A stretch of DNA of 11,859 bases from Candidatus Firestoneibacteriota bacterium (GCA_013335425.1 JAAXVQ010000028.1:1-11859), one strand, 5' to 3'; numbered from the stretch's first letter, positions 1-10,838 are shown. The notes: generated by a model from the letters alone, not told the origin. Program-made: numbers and translations.

Positions 1-105
1 AAAACGCTTGCCCCGCTCGCGCAGATAGTCGCGCAAAACCCATTGGGGCCCGTAGGCTTCGGCCATGTGCGTGGCGACGAAAATATCCACCGGGCGGCGG
101 GACAT
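1..105 (-). CDS. N-terminal fragment of an unrecognised protein, possibly a glycosyltransferase (cut by left edge)
   Basis: The reading frame opens with ATG at 105-103 and stays open for 35 codons to the window edge. The ATG shares one base with the TGA stop of the upstream GT2 gene (TGATG), a classic translational-coupling junction. An open frame at such a junction is the main support for a real gene. The visible peptide starts MSRRPVDIFVATHMAEAYGP and continues into a basic, charged helix-like stretch. The hydrophobic strand (VDIFVAT) followed by a helix containing GPQWVLRDYL would fit the first beta-alpha unit of a Rossmann-like fold, as in GT-B glycosyltransferases. That is inference from 35 residues and the setting. 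There is no signal peptide or membrane span in the visible part. The function is not recognised. Confidence 0.6.
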   Translation of the reverse strand, partial: MSRRPVDIFVATHMAEAYGPQWVLRDYLRERGKRF

Positions 106-869
106 CAGCGCGCCTTTCCCGCGGACGCGCGGTCATAATAGCGGCGCAGATAAAGCCGGTAAAAAATCGCCAGCGTATCCCAGAGAATCCTCAAAATGTC
201 CAAGGGGCGTATGTGGCCGAACTGGGCCTTGTACTCCACCGTCACCGGCGCTTCCGCAATCCGGTAACCGTAGTGATGGGCCAGGATCAGCAATTCCAGG
301 TCAAACGCATAGGTTTTAACCAAACTTTTGGGGAACGCTTTGGCCAGGACTTCCCGGCGGAATAATTTGATGCCGGTCTGCGTGTCCTTCACCGGCAGGC
401 CGAAGAGAAGCTTCACCATCCAAAAATACACCGAGCTCATCAGCCGGCGGCGCCAGGGGTAATGCAGCACCGATTCCGGATGCCGCTTGGAGCCGATGAC
501 CACGTCCACGCCCGTGGCGGACATGATTTCCAGGAAATACGCAAATTGCCGCGGATGAAGTTCCAAGTCCGCATCCAGGAAAAAAACCAACCGCCCGCGG
601 GATTGCATAAACCCGGCGCGCAGCGCATGACCTTTGCCCTGATTGGGGTTCAAGTAAACCGGGTTAAGGGCGGGGATGCGGGCGGCAAGGTCCTGCAGGA
701 GCGAACAGCTGTTGTCGAGGCTGCAGTCGTCAACCACCACGATTTCAAACGTCTTCCCCAGCTCTTCCATGACCGCAACGGTCTGGCGGACGTTTTCTTC
801 CAAGTGCCGGCCTTCGTTGAAGGCGGGCATGATGACCGAATATTCCAAGGCTTGCTCGTTGGGTTTCAC
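105..869 (-). CDS. GT2 family polyprenyl-phosphate glycosyltransferase (DPM1/ALG5-like)
   Basis: This 254-residue GT-A enzyme probably transfers a sugar from a nucleotide donor to polyprenyl phosphate on the cytoplasmic face. Visible GT2 landmarks are PAFNEG at residues 15-20, VVDDCS at 45-50 (nucleotide binding), the metal-binding DAD at 99-101 within FFLDADLE, GSKRHPES at 126-133, and DTQTGIKLFRR at 162-172. The last two are typical of the dolichyl-phosphate mannose/glucose synthase branch. The C-terminus lacks the two to four transmembrane helices of GtrB/ArnC types, so it resembles short DPM1-type enzymes; a basic, aromatic tail (about 224-246) may touch the membrane. The start is GTG, chosen because AAGGAG lies 5 nt upstream and the conserved domain begins within ten residues. 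It lies 52 nt after the flippase gene. It could supply lipid-linked sugars to the GT-C enzymes encoded in the same block (inference). The sugar is unknown. Confidence 0.9.
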   Translation of the reverse strand: MKPNEQALEYSVIMPAFNEGRHLEENVRQTVAVMEELGKTFEIVVVDDCSLDNSCSLLQDLAARIPALNPVYLNPNQGKGHALRAGFMQSRGRLVFFLDADLELHPRQFAYFLEIMSATGVDVVIGSKRHPESVLHYPWRRRLMSSVYFWMVKLLFGLPVKDTQTGIKLFRREVLAKAFPKSLVKTYAFDLELLILAHHYGYRIAEAPVTVEYKAQFGHIRPLDILRILWDTLAIFYRLYLRRYYDRASAGKAR

Positions 870-874
870 TGCGG

Positions 875-880
875 CTCCTT
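875..880 (-). promoter_or_regulatory. Ribosome binding site (AAGGAG) for the GTG-started GT2 gene
   Basis: On the minus strand AAGGAG is followed by a 5-nt spacer and then GTG at 869-867. It supports the non-ATG start, since no ATG lies between it and the PAFNEG motif. It sits in the 52-nt spacer after the flippase stop, so this gene can initiate independently of the gene before it. Confidence 0.7.
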
Positions 881-921
881 GGCATGGCAGGCCGTCGGCC
901 CTTTTCCTTCCCGGACGATGT

Positions 922-2196
922 TTAACGCCGGGGCGTAATGCTCCACAAAACCAGCAACAACAGCAAGTGGTTGACCCCGGCCACCCCCAGCACGCTTAAA
1001 AGCGAGGGATGAAAAAACCAAAGAACGCCGGCGAGCAGCGCCACATCGGCGGCCAGCAGCCAGGCCAGACGGATGTGACGGATGGCCAAGTGGTATTGCA
1101 AAAGAATATACGCCAGGGCCAGGGGAGAAAGCGCAAAGCCGAACATGCGCACCAGGCTCAGGGTTTCGGGGTTGACGAAGGCCGCCCCAAACAGCATCCG
1201 AATGACCGCCGGCGCCAGCGGCCAGGTCACCGCCAACCCCAGGCATAAGGCTAAGGTCGTCACCCCCAGGCTTTTTCCCAACAGATGATGGGAGCGCTCG
1301 GACAAAGCATGCGCGGCGCTGGCTTTGGGAAACAACACTTGGGCCATGGACATGCCCACAAAAAGGAATACCTTGCCCACCATGGAGGCCGCTCCGTAGT
1401 ACCCTGCTTGGGCGGCCGAAAAAAAATGCTTCACCCAGAGTACGTCCACCGTGGCCAAAGCCATAAAGGCCGTGAGGTAGATGCCGATAGGCAGCGCGGA
1501 AATGTAGAGGGGTTTAACGGCCTCACGGACCTGCCCGGAGCCCGACGGCACCTGCAGCGAGGGCAGGAAAAAAAACGCCAACCCCAAAGCCGCCGTGGAG
1601 GCCAGGGCGCTGGCGCCCAGCCCGCCGGCCACGCGCCCGCCCAGAAAAAAAATCACGCCTCCGGCCGCCAAGCGGAACAAGCCGTCGGTGACCAAATTCG
1701 ACCCCAACGCGCGGAAACGCTGCAGGCCTTGGAGCCAACCGCGCGCCACCGAGATGCAAAGCATGACAATGCCGGTTAAGCCGGCCACCATCACCGGTGT
1801 TCCCGTGCCCAAGCGGAAAAAGCGCGCCACAGAGGCATTGGACGCGACAAACACGAAAGCCACAACCAACCCCGCTCCCGCCATATGCAGAAACAGACGG
1901 CGCATCATGCGAACCACGCGCTCATGCCCGCCTTGGGCTTCGGCCACGGCCACTTGCTGCGCCACCACCGTCTGCATGGTTTGGCTGGGAATGCTCAGCA
2001 GGCCCAGTAGGGCCAACAAACTCACCAACGCGCCGTAATCCTCAGGCCCCAAAGCGCGGCTGGCCAGGGAATGAAATAAATAATTACTGGCATTGTTGCC
2101 CAAAAAAGCCATAAACAACCACCCGGAGGCTTGTACCAGACCCGGCGGCAACTTGACGGGCGCGGCGGTTACTCCTCGGCCGGTATCAGCACCCAC
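922..2196 (-). CDS. Wzx-like polysaccharide/lipid-linked oligosaccharide flippase (MOP superfamily)
   Basis: This 424-residue protein is almost entirely hydrophobic and has about 12 predicted spans. That is the usual size and topology for MATE/Wzx-like flippases, which move undecaprenyl-linked oligosaccharides from the cytoplasmic to the outer leaflet. The first third carries family-typical features: a first helix with GNNASNYLFHSLASRALG, the LGPEDYGALVSL turn (49-60), and a segment starting LSIPSQTMQTVVAQQ. A second-half repeat begins near residue 230 (IGIYLTAFMALATVDVLWVK, then QAGYYGAASMVGKV), again typical of the family. The GTG start at 2196 has GAGGTGG 7 nt upstream and overlaps the end of the GT39-PA14 gene by 28 nt, so translation is probably coupled. 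There is no linked Wzy-like polymerase in the window. The substrate is unknown; assignment to an envelope glycan rests on the neighbours. Confidence 0.85.
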   Translation of the reverse strand: MGADTGRGVTAAPVKLPPGLVQASGWLFMAFLGNNASNYLFHSLASRALGPEDYGALVSLLALLGLLSIPSQTMQTVVAQQVAVAEAQGGHERVVRMMRRLFLHMAGAGLVVAFVFVASNASVARFFRLGTGTPVMVAGLTGIVMLCISVARGWLQGLQRFRALGSNLVTDGLFRLAAGGVIFFLGGRVAGGLGASALASTAALGLAFFFLPSLQVPSGSGQVREAVKPLYISALPIGIYLTAFMALATVDVLWVKHFFSAAQAGYYGAASMVGKVFLFVGMSMAQVLFPKASAAHALSERSHHLLGKSLGVTTLALCLGLAVTWPLAPAVIRMLFGAAFVNPETLSLVRMFGFALSPLALAYILLQYHLAIRHIRLAWLLAADVALLAGVLWFFHPSLLSVLGVAGVNHLLLLLVLWSITPRR

Positions 2197-5100
2197 GGGG
2201 GTACCACCTCGGGTTCTTGGTTACCCGGCGGCGTCCACCACCACTTTAAGGAAAAGCCGGCACTGGTGGACCAGCGCACGGTCACAGGATGCAGCCCGGC
2301 CGCGAGCCGGATCGAATTTTTACCAACCGCGCGGGGATTATAGCCCGCAGGCGGAATGCCTTTGGACACGATCATTTGCCCGTCAACTTGAACTTCGCCG
2401 TAAGTGGCCGGGTCCAAATCAAAGGCATAATCTCCGGGTTGGGTGATGCGGATCCAGCCCTTCCAATCCGCGGAGAACGGCGGTGTTAATCCGTAGGGAG
2501 CAATCTGCCAAAAAAAGAAAACCGCGGGCTCGATTTTTTGTATCAGCGGCTGACCTTTCCACAGCGGGGAGGCGTAAAAGGAACCCATCAATCCCACGGG
2601 TTCGGGGTAAGTGAACAGGTGCGTCCCGGAAATGGGCTGTTTGTGGAACTCTTTGGAGAAGGCGTCGTCGTATAGGTAATACACCGTGCTCGAGGTACAA
2701 CTCCATCCCAGAAACATTTTTCCCTGCGGCGTGGCGTGGCGGGCGCGAATCTTGATTTTATGCAGGCCGCCGGCCAGATAAACCGTGGCTTGCTTTTCCT
2801 GGTCACCGGAGGCCGACAGGGAAACCCGGTTGCCGATGGCCAGGGAGGTATAATCCGTGCCCGATACATAAAACGTATACTGCCCTTCATGGGGGATAAA
2901 GATGGTGCCGTCCCAGGCTGCGGAGCCGGAACCTAAGAGCGGCCAGGTGGCCGGGGTCCAGGCGAGATTGAACTCATGATCGCGCCGTTCGCGGGCCGGT
3001 TCTCCGGCCCAGGCGTCGTTGGTAAAATAGCGTCCGTCCAACCCGCGCGTGCGTTGGATCTCGGCAGCCGGCACGCCCCAGCCTTTGTACTGCAAACCGT
3101 ATTTGGGATGGACTTCCTCGGCGTACTTGCCTCCGGGGTAAAACCAGCGCAGGGTCGGCAAGAGCGGCGGATACTCCAGGATGAACGTATAGCAGACGGC
3201 CTGGGTGTCCGACGGATGACGGTAGGGAACGGCGTCCGAAGCCGTATAGTACAAATGCGTCTGGGGCGATGCCGCGATGTCCCGCGCATAAAGCTTAAAC
3301 GGCCAGTGCCCGATCCAGGTATACGCCGTGAAGACCGCGTGCTCGGCCTGGGGCCAGGCGCGACCCATGTATTTGGCCGCGGCGGTGACGTTGGTGTCGA
3401 ACGCCGGGTAAGCGCTGAAATATTTCTCGGCATTGATCTTGGTGATGGGGATCAGCAGCAGCACAAACACCAGCGCCCCGGCGGCGGCCCCCCATTTGCC
3501 CAAGGTGTCGGAGAGCAGGCGCCGCGCACGGTCCAAAAAGGCCGCGATCATCAGAAAAACGCCGGGCACCACGCCGTAGGCGCGGTGCGATTGCGGCGCT
3601 TCGATGGCGAAAATCGAAGCGCCCATCAAGCCGAAAAACCAAAGCAAGGGAATAAAATTGCGCAGGCGTTTCCATTGGTATAGGGACCAACCCAACCCCA
3701 ACGCAAAAAGAATGGCGGTCCAAAAATCCGCCACCGGTTCTCCGGAGAGGCCGCCGTTATGGCGTGTGCGGAAATCTCCGTGCCAGTTGAGCTGCGTCAA
3801 GCTCCACTTGGCGCTGTCCAACAAAGCCTTGGCGTAGTTGCCGCGCGGCGCGTTGGGGTCTTCGGAAAAAATGGAGACCTCATAAACGCGCTTGTACAAC
3901 AGCGCGGGCTTATGCAGCCAGAACACGAAAATACCCGCGCCTGTGAGCCAAACCCCCAGCATCAGCGCCAAAAGCGGCTGCCAATTCCGCCGGAAAAAAT
4001 GCCGCTGAGTCGCGAACAAATAGACCAACAGCGCCAAACAGAGAATGGGCAGCATGCGCGCCGCGGTTTCGGTCTGGATGGTGAGCGCGTACGCCATGCC
4101 CGCCAGCACGAAATACCATTTGCGCCGGGAGGTCAGGCCCTTGATCAGGAAATAGAAGCCCAACATGATGAGCACCAGCATGAGCGTGTTGGCCCACCCG
4201 AAACGCGAGAAGTGGATGTTCCAGCGCGAAACCGCAAAGAGCGCCGCGGCCGCCAGGGCAATGCGCGGCCCGTAGAAATTGCGGGCCATCAAGTACATGG
4301 TGAAAATGCCGATTACGCCGAAAGTCATGGCCGCAAAACGCAAACCCACGCTGTCGAAACCCAGAAAACGAATGGCAAGCACGTTGGAGAGCAGCATGAA
4401 CAACGGACGCCCGGAAGGGTGCACGACCAGGGAGGAAAACTGATTCTTTAGGATATCGATCGAGTCCGAGCCCGCGCCGGCCTCGTCGCACTCCACGCCA
4501 TAGGGCATAAGGTCCAATTTGTAGGTGCGCAGAAAAATCCCCACGGCCAAAATAAGCAACAACCAGGTCAATTCCCAGGGCCAAGCCAGGGGTTTTTCTT
4601 TCCCCGGATCTTCACCCACGGCCGAGGGTTCGCGAAAAGCCAGCACGAGGGCCAGGGCCGCAGCCGCGAAATGATAAATCCCCGGAAAGAGCTGTTCCTG
4701 AGAAATCAGGCTCTGTCCGCGATAGCCGAGGAATAAGGCTAAGAGAAAAATCCCCAAACGCCCCAGCTTGAACACGAAGGCCCGAACAGGGTCCGCCGGC
4801 GGAGCCGGGAGCGGATTTACAAAAACCCAGGGAAATGAAAAGCCCAGGCAAAGCGCTCCCGCCAAACTCCAAAGCAGTTGCGCACCCGAGAGCGCGGAAA
4901 AATAGGCCGTCACGAAACACGCCACCGCAGCCGCCGCACAGGCGGCTTTAAACCAGACTCCCCGTAGACTGCGGGCTTCGTGGGAAAGCCGGTCGAGGAC
5001 ATGGATGTCGTCGGGTTCGGGATCAGGCAGTCGGGGAGGAAAAAGCGCCAGCAGGAGCAAAACGCCGGCGGCATTGAGCGCGGTGCCCAAGATCTCCATG

Positions 5101-5750
5101 GGAAAATTCAGTTCCAGGTGTTTGAAAAGCAACGCTTGGCCCAGGCCGAGGCAGAACAGGCCGGGAAGCGCCAGCAAACCGAACTTCACCAGCGTTTCGA
5201 CCCGCCCCAAAACCAGCTGGTCTTTTTTAGAAAACAAGGCCAGAAGCAGAAAAACCACCCCGGGCAGCAAAATGGCCAAGGCCGGAATGAACTTTTCAAA
5301 ATATAAAAACGGCTGACTGAACAAAATCAAAATAATCCCAGCCGAAAGCAGCCAAGCTTTGGGGATTTTTAACGTCAGGGATTTGAATTCTTCAGGCAAC
5401 GACGGAAGCGGCGGCATCCGGGAAGGGCGCGTTTCCGGGACCGAGGCAAGGCTAACCGGGGGCGCGGTCGGGGAATCGGCCTTGGCTTCGGAAAAACGTT
5501 CCCAGCGGTCGGCCAGACGCTTTAACGGTTCCCTAAACGATTGAAAAACGTTCCGCAATCCGGAAGGGTTGAAGCGGGTGGCCAAGAAGCAGGCCAAGCC
5601 CGCGGCCGTGAGCAGCACGCCGAGGCCGAGGTTGGAGGCAAACAACTGCCATTGACCGATCAGGACCAGCAGGGCCGTGAGGCCGTATAAAAGCCACCGG
5701 AACTCTTTCCAGCCGAAGCCGCCCGCGGGCGGAAGCACCGGCGCCGTCAT
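2169..5750 (-). CDS. GT39-like GT-C glycosyltransferase with long N-terminal membrane extension and two C-terminal PA14 domains
   Basis: This 1193-residue protein has three parts. Residues 1-395 hold about ten hydrophobic segments, interrupted by a polar, proline-rich loop (about 60-125). Residues about 395-775 resemble the PMT/ArnT-like GT39 core: after the first core helix comes LRTYKLDLMPYG, then the acidic ECDE (420-423), the position of the catalytic Asp/Glu in the first outer loop of GT-C enzymes, then many spans. Residues about 780-1193 are soluble and should be outside. They include two PA14-like beta-sandwiches, at about 903-1030 (GRYFTNDAWAGEP ... HEGQYTFYVSGTDYTSLAIGN ... LAGGLHKIKIR) and 1053-1172 (GSFYASPLWKGQP ... 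QPGDYAFDL ... LAAGLHPVTVRW). GT39 enzymes use polyprenyl-phosphate sugars; PA14 domains often bind glycans. The ATG overlaps the upstream TGA (ATGA), so translation is coupled. The acceptor is unknown. The usual GT39 length is roughly half of this. Confidence 0.85.
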   Translation of the reverse strand: MTAPVLPPAGGFGWKEFRWLLYGLTALLVLIGQWQLFASNLGLGVLLTAAGLACFLATRFNPSGLRNVFQSFREPLKRLADRWERFSEAKADSPTAPPVSLASVPETRPSRMPPLPSLPEEFKSLTLKIPKAWLLSAGIILILFSQPFLYFEKFIPALAILLPGVVFLLLALFSKKDQLVLGRVETLVKFGLLALPGLFCLGLGQALLFKHLELNFPMEILGTALNAAGVLLLLALFPPRLPDPEPDDIHVLDRLSHEARSLRGVWFKAACAAAAVACFVTAYFSALSGAQLLWSLAGALCLGFSFPWVFVNPLPAPPADPVRAFVFKLGRLGIFLLALFLGYRGQSLISQEQLFPGIYHFAAAALALVLAFREPSAVGEDPGKEKPLAWPWELTWLLLILAVGIFLRTYKLDLMPYGVECDEAGAGSDSIDILKNQFSSLVVHPSGRPLFMLLSNVLAIRFLGFDSVGLRFAAMTFGVIGIFTMYLMARNFYGPRIALAAAALFAVSRWNIHFSRFGWANTLMLVLIMLGFYFLIKGLTSRRKWYFVLAGMAYALTIQTETAARMLPILCLALLVYLFATQRHFFRRNWQPLLALMLGVWLTGAGIFVFWLHKPALLYKRVYEVSIFSEDPNAPRGNYAKALLDSAKWSLTQLNWHGDFRTRHNGGLSGEPVADFWTAILFALGLGWSLYQWKRLRNFIPLLWFFGLMGASIFAIEAPQSHRAYGVVPGVFLMIAAFLDRARRLLSDTLGKWGAAAGALVFVLLLIPITKINAEKYFSAYPAFDTNVTAAAKYMGRAWPQAEHAVFTAYTWIGHWPFKLYARDIAASPQTHLYYTASDAVPYRHPSDTQAVCYTFILEYPPLLPTLRWFYPGGKYAEEVHPKYGLQYKGWGVPAAEIQRTRGLDGRYFTNDAWAGEPARERRDHEFNLAWTPATWPLLGSGSAAWDGTIFIPHEGQYTFYVSGTDYTSLAIGNRVSLSASGDQEKQATVYLAGGLHKIKIRARHATPQGKMFLGWSCTSSTVYYLYDDAFSKEFHKQPISGTHLFTYPEPVGLMGSFYASPLWKGQPLIQKIEPAVFFFWQIAPYGLTPPFSADWKGWIRITQPGDYAFDLDPATYGEVQVDGQMIVSKGIPPAGYNPRAVGKNSIRLAAGLHPVTVRWSTSAGFSLKWWWTPPGNQEPEVVPPWVLIPAEE
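2204..2210 (-). promoter_or_regulatory. Ribosome binding site (GAGGTGG) inside the GT39-PA14 gene, for the flippase
   Basis: GAGGTGG lies 7 nt before the GTG at 2196-2194, within the last codons of the preceding gene, whose TAA is at 2171-2169. It decides the flippase start: no ATG in this frame precedes the first membrane helix, and a later TTG (residue 16) lacks a well-spaced site. Confidence 0.65.
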
Positions 5751-6820
5751 TCGCTCTTCTTTTTCGCCAAGTGGTATTGATGAATGCCGGCCGCGCCGGA
5801 GAGGTATACCACCCCCGCGCTGTCCACGCCCATGACACCGGGATAGGATGCCTCGGCTTCGGTCAACAAATCACCTTTGGGCGAATACACCCAAACTTTT
5901 TGATTGTCGTGTTCGCTGATAAAAACTTTGCCCTGGGCCAAGTCGATATCCGGATTGCCCGCGGGGTTTAGGGACAATTTCCAGGTCCGTTTAATTTTTC
6001 CGTCTGCGGAAAAAACCACCACCTTTTTCGCCCCGCGATCAACCGCATAAATATCCCCGCTGGCGGAATCGACCGCCATGAAACCCGGGCTGTCCAAGGC
6101 ATCGCCCCCGAAGCGCCTGAGTAATTTCCCGGCCGGAGAGTAGGCCACCAGGTCGTTGGTGGCCTTGTCCGAAATGTAAATGATGTTCTGATTGTCGTCG
6201 GCCGCGATCTCGGCCGGGGCCGGGATCTTCCAAGTGCCGGTGACTTTATACTCGGCCGAAACCACCGTAACTTCGTTGTGCACCTTGTCGAGCACATAGC
6301 AGTTGCCGTTCCCGTCGAAAGCGCCGTTGGAAGGGATGAAGTCCCCTTCCCGCACCGGGCTGCCGGGCGGGACCGGGGCGTGGAGCCCTTTTTTATCCAC
6401 TTCGGTGATGAACGTGCCGTCCTGCAAATTCCAGAAAATAACTTTGTAGTAACTGGAATCCACCATGCAGACCCGATCGCGCTTGCGGTCCACGCGGATG
6501 TTGCCCGGGCCCCAAAATTTCCCCGTGGCTTCGGGCGGTCCGCCGCGCTCGCCGATGACGCGGACAAGTTTTAGTTCGCCCTGCCGCTGCAGCTTGCCCT
6601 TGACCATCACGAACACTTCCGCCCCTACGAGCACCACGACGGCCAACAAAGCCCACACCAACCAGGGATTGCGGGCAGATGGCGGTGCGGGAACCGGCGC
6701 GGTTGCCGCCGGAGCGGCCGTGACGGTTTGAAGGCGCGGTGCAGCGGTTCGCCCACTTTTGGCTTTGCCGGTGCGGGCGATTTTAGCCGAACCGCCGCGC
6801 TTGATCTTTTTGGTTGCCAT
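5747..6820 (-). CDS. Membrane-anchored NHL-type six-bladed beta-propeller with basic N-terminal tail (third paralogue)
   Basis: This 357-residue protein has three zones. Residues 1-50 are strongly basic with no acidic residue (MATKKIKRGG, then Lys/Arg/Ala and an Ala/Pro stretch). Residues 52-73 form one transmembrane helix (WLVWALLAVVVLVG). Residues about 85-350 form about six degenerate NHL-like blades with recurring VxxDxxG...YVxDxxxxxVxVF patterns, for example IYISDKATNDLVAYSPAGK and IYAVDRGAKKVVVFSADGK. The positive-inside rule puts the tail in the cytoplasm and the propeller outside. A longer frame opens at 6910, but I chose ATG 6820 because GAGGTGG lies 5 nt before it and the upstream extension looks non-coding. 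There is an insert of about 15 residues in blade two (PVPPGSPVREGDF). It follows the longest intergenic gap and overlaps the GT39-PA14 start by 4 nt, suggesting the two work together (inference). The ligand is unknown; no catalytic motif is seen. Confidence 0.85.
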   Translation of the reverse strand: MATKKIKRGGSAKIARTGKAKSGRTAAPRLQTVTAAPAATAPVPAPPSARNPWLVWALLAVVVLVGAEVFVMVKGKLQRQGELKLVRVIGERGGPPEATGKFWGPGNIRVDRKRDRVCMVDSSYYKVIFWNLQDGTFITEVDKKGLHAPVPPGSPVREGDFIPSNGAFDGNGNCYVLDKVHNEVTVVSAEYKVTGTWKIPAPAEIAADDNQNIIYISDKATNDLVAYSPAGKLLRRFGGDALDSPGFMAVDSASGDIYAVDRGAKKVVVFSADGKIKRTWKLSLNPAGNPDIDLAQGKVFISEHDNQKVWVYSPKGDLLTEAEASYPGVMGVDSAGVVYLSGAAGIHQYHLAKKKSE

Positions 6821-6825
6821 GCCAT

Positions 6826-6832
6826 CCACCTC
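6826..6832 (-). promoter_or_regulatory. Ribosome binding site (GAGGTGG) setting the start of the third propeller gene
   Basis: GAGGTGG lies 5 nt upstream of ATG 6820-6818. It favours this start over the in-frame ATG at 6910, giving a protein that begins with the basic tail, as in its paralogue at 8780-9877. Confidence 0.7.
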
Positions 6833-6848
6833 ATAAAGTAATGATTGC

Positions 6849-6884
6849 GCTTGGGTCGAAAACAAGTCGGACCGTTTCCCAAGC
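6849..6884 (-). repeat. Inverted repeat (7-bp arms, 22-nt loop) in the 144-nt intergenic gap
   Basis: On the minus strand GCTTGGG (6884-6878) is matched by CCCAAGC (6855-6849), a perfect 7-bp inverted repeat with one possible flanking T-G pair. It lies about 29-64 nt upstream of the third propeller start, in the longest gap of the window (6821-6964). It could be a mRNA hairpin in the leader or a protein-binding site. No run of T follows, so it is not an intrinsic terminator. Arms this short also arise by chance. Confidence 0.3.
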
Positions 6885-6964
6885 AAGCACGCGCCTTGGC
6901 CGAAGATCATCCGTGTAAAAACTTAGCCATCATAAACCATCCCATCGGTTCCTGCAAGCCACTT

Positions 6965-9877
<2,913 letters not shown>

Positions 9878-9883
9878 CGGGAA

Positions 9884-9890
9884 TCCTCCT
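9884..9890 (-). promoter_or_regulatory. Ribosome binding site (AGGAGGA) overlapping the upstream stop codon
   Basis: AGGAGGA at 9890-9884 lies 6 nt before ATG 9877-9875. The TAG stop of the upstream propeller gene occupies 9891-9889, so the stop and the Shine-Dalgarno share bases (TTTAGGAGGA). A ribosome ending the first propeller would stand on the start site of the second, implying tightly coupled, near-equal synthesis of the two paralogues. Confidence 0.75.
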
Positions 9891-10830
9891 AAAGTTTTAG
9901 CTTATAGAGCTTGTTGGCGGTCATGTCCGTGATATATACCGTACCGTCCTTGGGGTTGACGACCACGCCCACCGGGGTGGCCAGGGGCGCATGCGTCGCC
10001 GGATCGTTTTCAATAAACCCCAAAAACTTGCCGGCGCGCGTGAACTTGTGGACACGGTGCTTGGTCGGGTCCGTGACATAGAGCAGGTCGCGGGCATCGT
10101 CCAAGGCCAGGTAGGGTTCCATGTAAAACTGTTCCTTCTGCCAACCGTCGAGGGGAAACGACCGCACCCGCTTGCCGTCCGGGTTGCAGACTTGAATGCG
10201 GAAATTTAAACGGTCGCAGATATAGAGCAGGCCTTCCTGCCCGATCTTGATGCCGAAGGGCTCGTCATACTCGTCCGGCCCGCTGCCCTTCTTGCCCCAG
10301 GATTTCACGAACTCGCCCTTCAAGGAAAATTTCTGGATGCGGCGGTTGCCCGTGTCGGTCACGTAGACGAACTTCTCGTCCACGGCCACGTCGCGCGGCC
10401 CCCAGAAACCGCCGTCCCCGGACCACTTGGTTATGAACTTGCCCTGGCGGTCGAACTTCTCAATGCGGTGGTTCCAGGTGTCGGCTACATAGACAAACCC
10501 GTCCGGCCCCACGGCCACGCCCCCGGGCGACTTGAACTGCCCGTCCCCCGTGCCTTCCGATCCCCATTTGGCGACGAACTCTCCCGTATCCTTGAATTTC
10601 TGCACGCGGTGATTTTCGGAATCCACGACATAGACGAACCCGTCCGCGTCTACGGCCACGCCCCGGGGCATGGAAAACTGCCCGTCGGCCCGCCCGCGTT
10701 CCGGTGCCTGGGAGGTCACGGGGTTGCCGGCCTTGCCGCCGCCGCCCTTCAAACCAAAAAAGACGGCCCCGGCCAAAACCAACACCGTGAGCCCGATCAC
10801 CACTGCCGCTACTTTCTCCTGCTGACGCAT
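9889..10830 (-). CDS. Membrane-anchored NHL six-bladed beta-propeller (first paralogue, short tail)
   Basis: This 313-residue protein has a short N-terminus (MRQQEK), one hydrophobic helix at about 7-27 (signal anchor; no lipobox cysteine), a Gly-rich linker to about residue 50, then six NHL repeats beginning near residues 53, 101, 144, 190, 238 and 285. Blades one to three are close to consensus: GVAVDADGFVYVVDSENHRV, GVAVGPDGFVYVADTWNHRI and VYVTDTGNRRIQKF. Blades four to six are more diverged. The propeller should lie outside the cytoplasm. Unlike its two paralogues in this window, it lacks the long basic cytoplasmic tail. It lies 41 nt after the Agl23-like gene and is coupled to the next propeller gene by a shared stop/ribosome binding site. 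A scaffold or ligand-binding role near the membrane glycosyltransferases is an inference; there is no sign of catalysis. Confidence 0.9.
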   Translation of the reverse strand: MRQQEKVAAVVIGLTVLVLAGAVFFGLKGGGGKAGNPVTSQAPERGRADGQFSMPRGVAVDADGFVYVVDSENHRVQKFKDTGEFVAKWGSEGTGDGQFKSPGGVAVGPDGFVYVADTWNHRIEKFDRQGKFITKWSGDGGFWGPRDVAVDEKFVYVTDTGNRRIQKFSLKGEFVKSWGKKGSGPDEYDEPFGIKIGQEGLLYICDRLNFRIQVCNPDGKRVRSFPLDGWQKEQFYMEPYLALDDARDLLYVTDPTKHRVHKFTRAGKFLGFIENDPATHAPLATPVGVVVNPKDGTVYITDMTANKLYKLKL

Positions 10831-10838
10831 GCCCTCTT

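Noticed and set aside
1285..1779. Plus-strand open frame of 164 codons opposite the flippase gene.
   Set aside because: Its translation is Gly/His/Arg/Gln-rich with no recognisable fold, and the opposite strand has a clean multi-span membrane protein.
2976..4451. Long plus-strand open frames opposite the GT39-PA14 gene (about 230-235 codons each).
   Set aside because: They lie wholly antisense to a gene with clear domains, have low-complexity Arg/Gln/His/Gly-rich translations, and are expected from GC-rich codon use. No family motif or convincing ribosome binding site was seen.
6833..6870. Sigma-70-like promoter (TTGTTT ... TACTTT) before the third propeller gene.
   Set aside because: The -10 candidate matches the consensus at only three positions and the spacing is 19 nt. 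This is no better than chance.
6821..6910. Longer start (ATG 6910) for the third propeller, adding 30 residues.
   Set aside because: The added peptide is not conserved-looking and would place polar residues before the basic tail, while ATG 6820 has a well-placed GAGGTGG.
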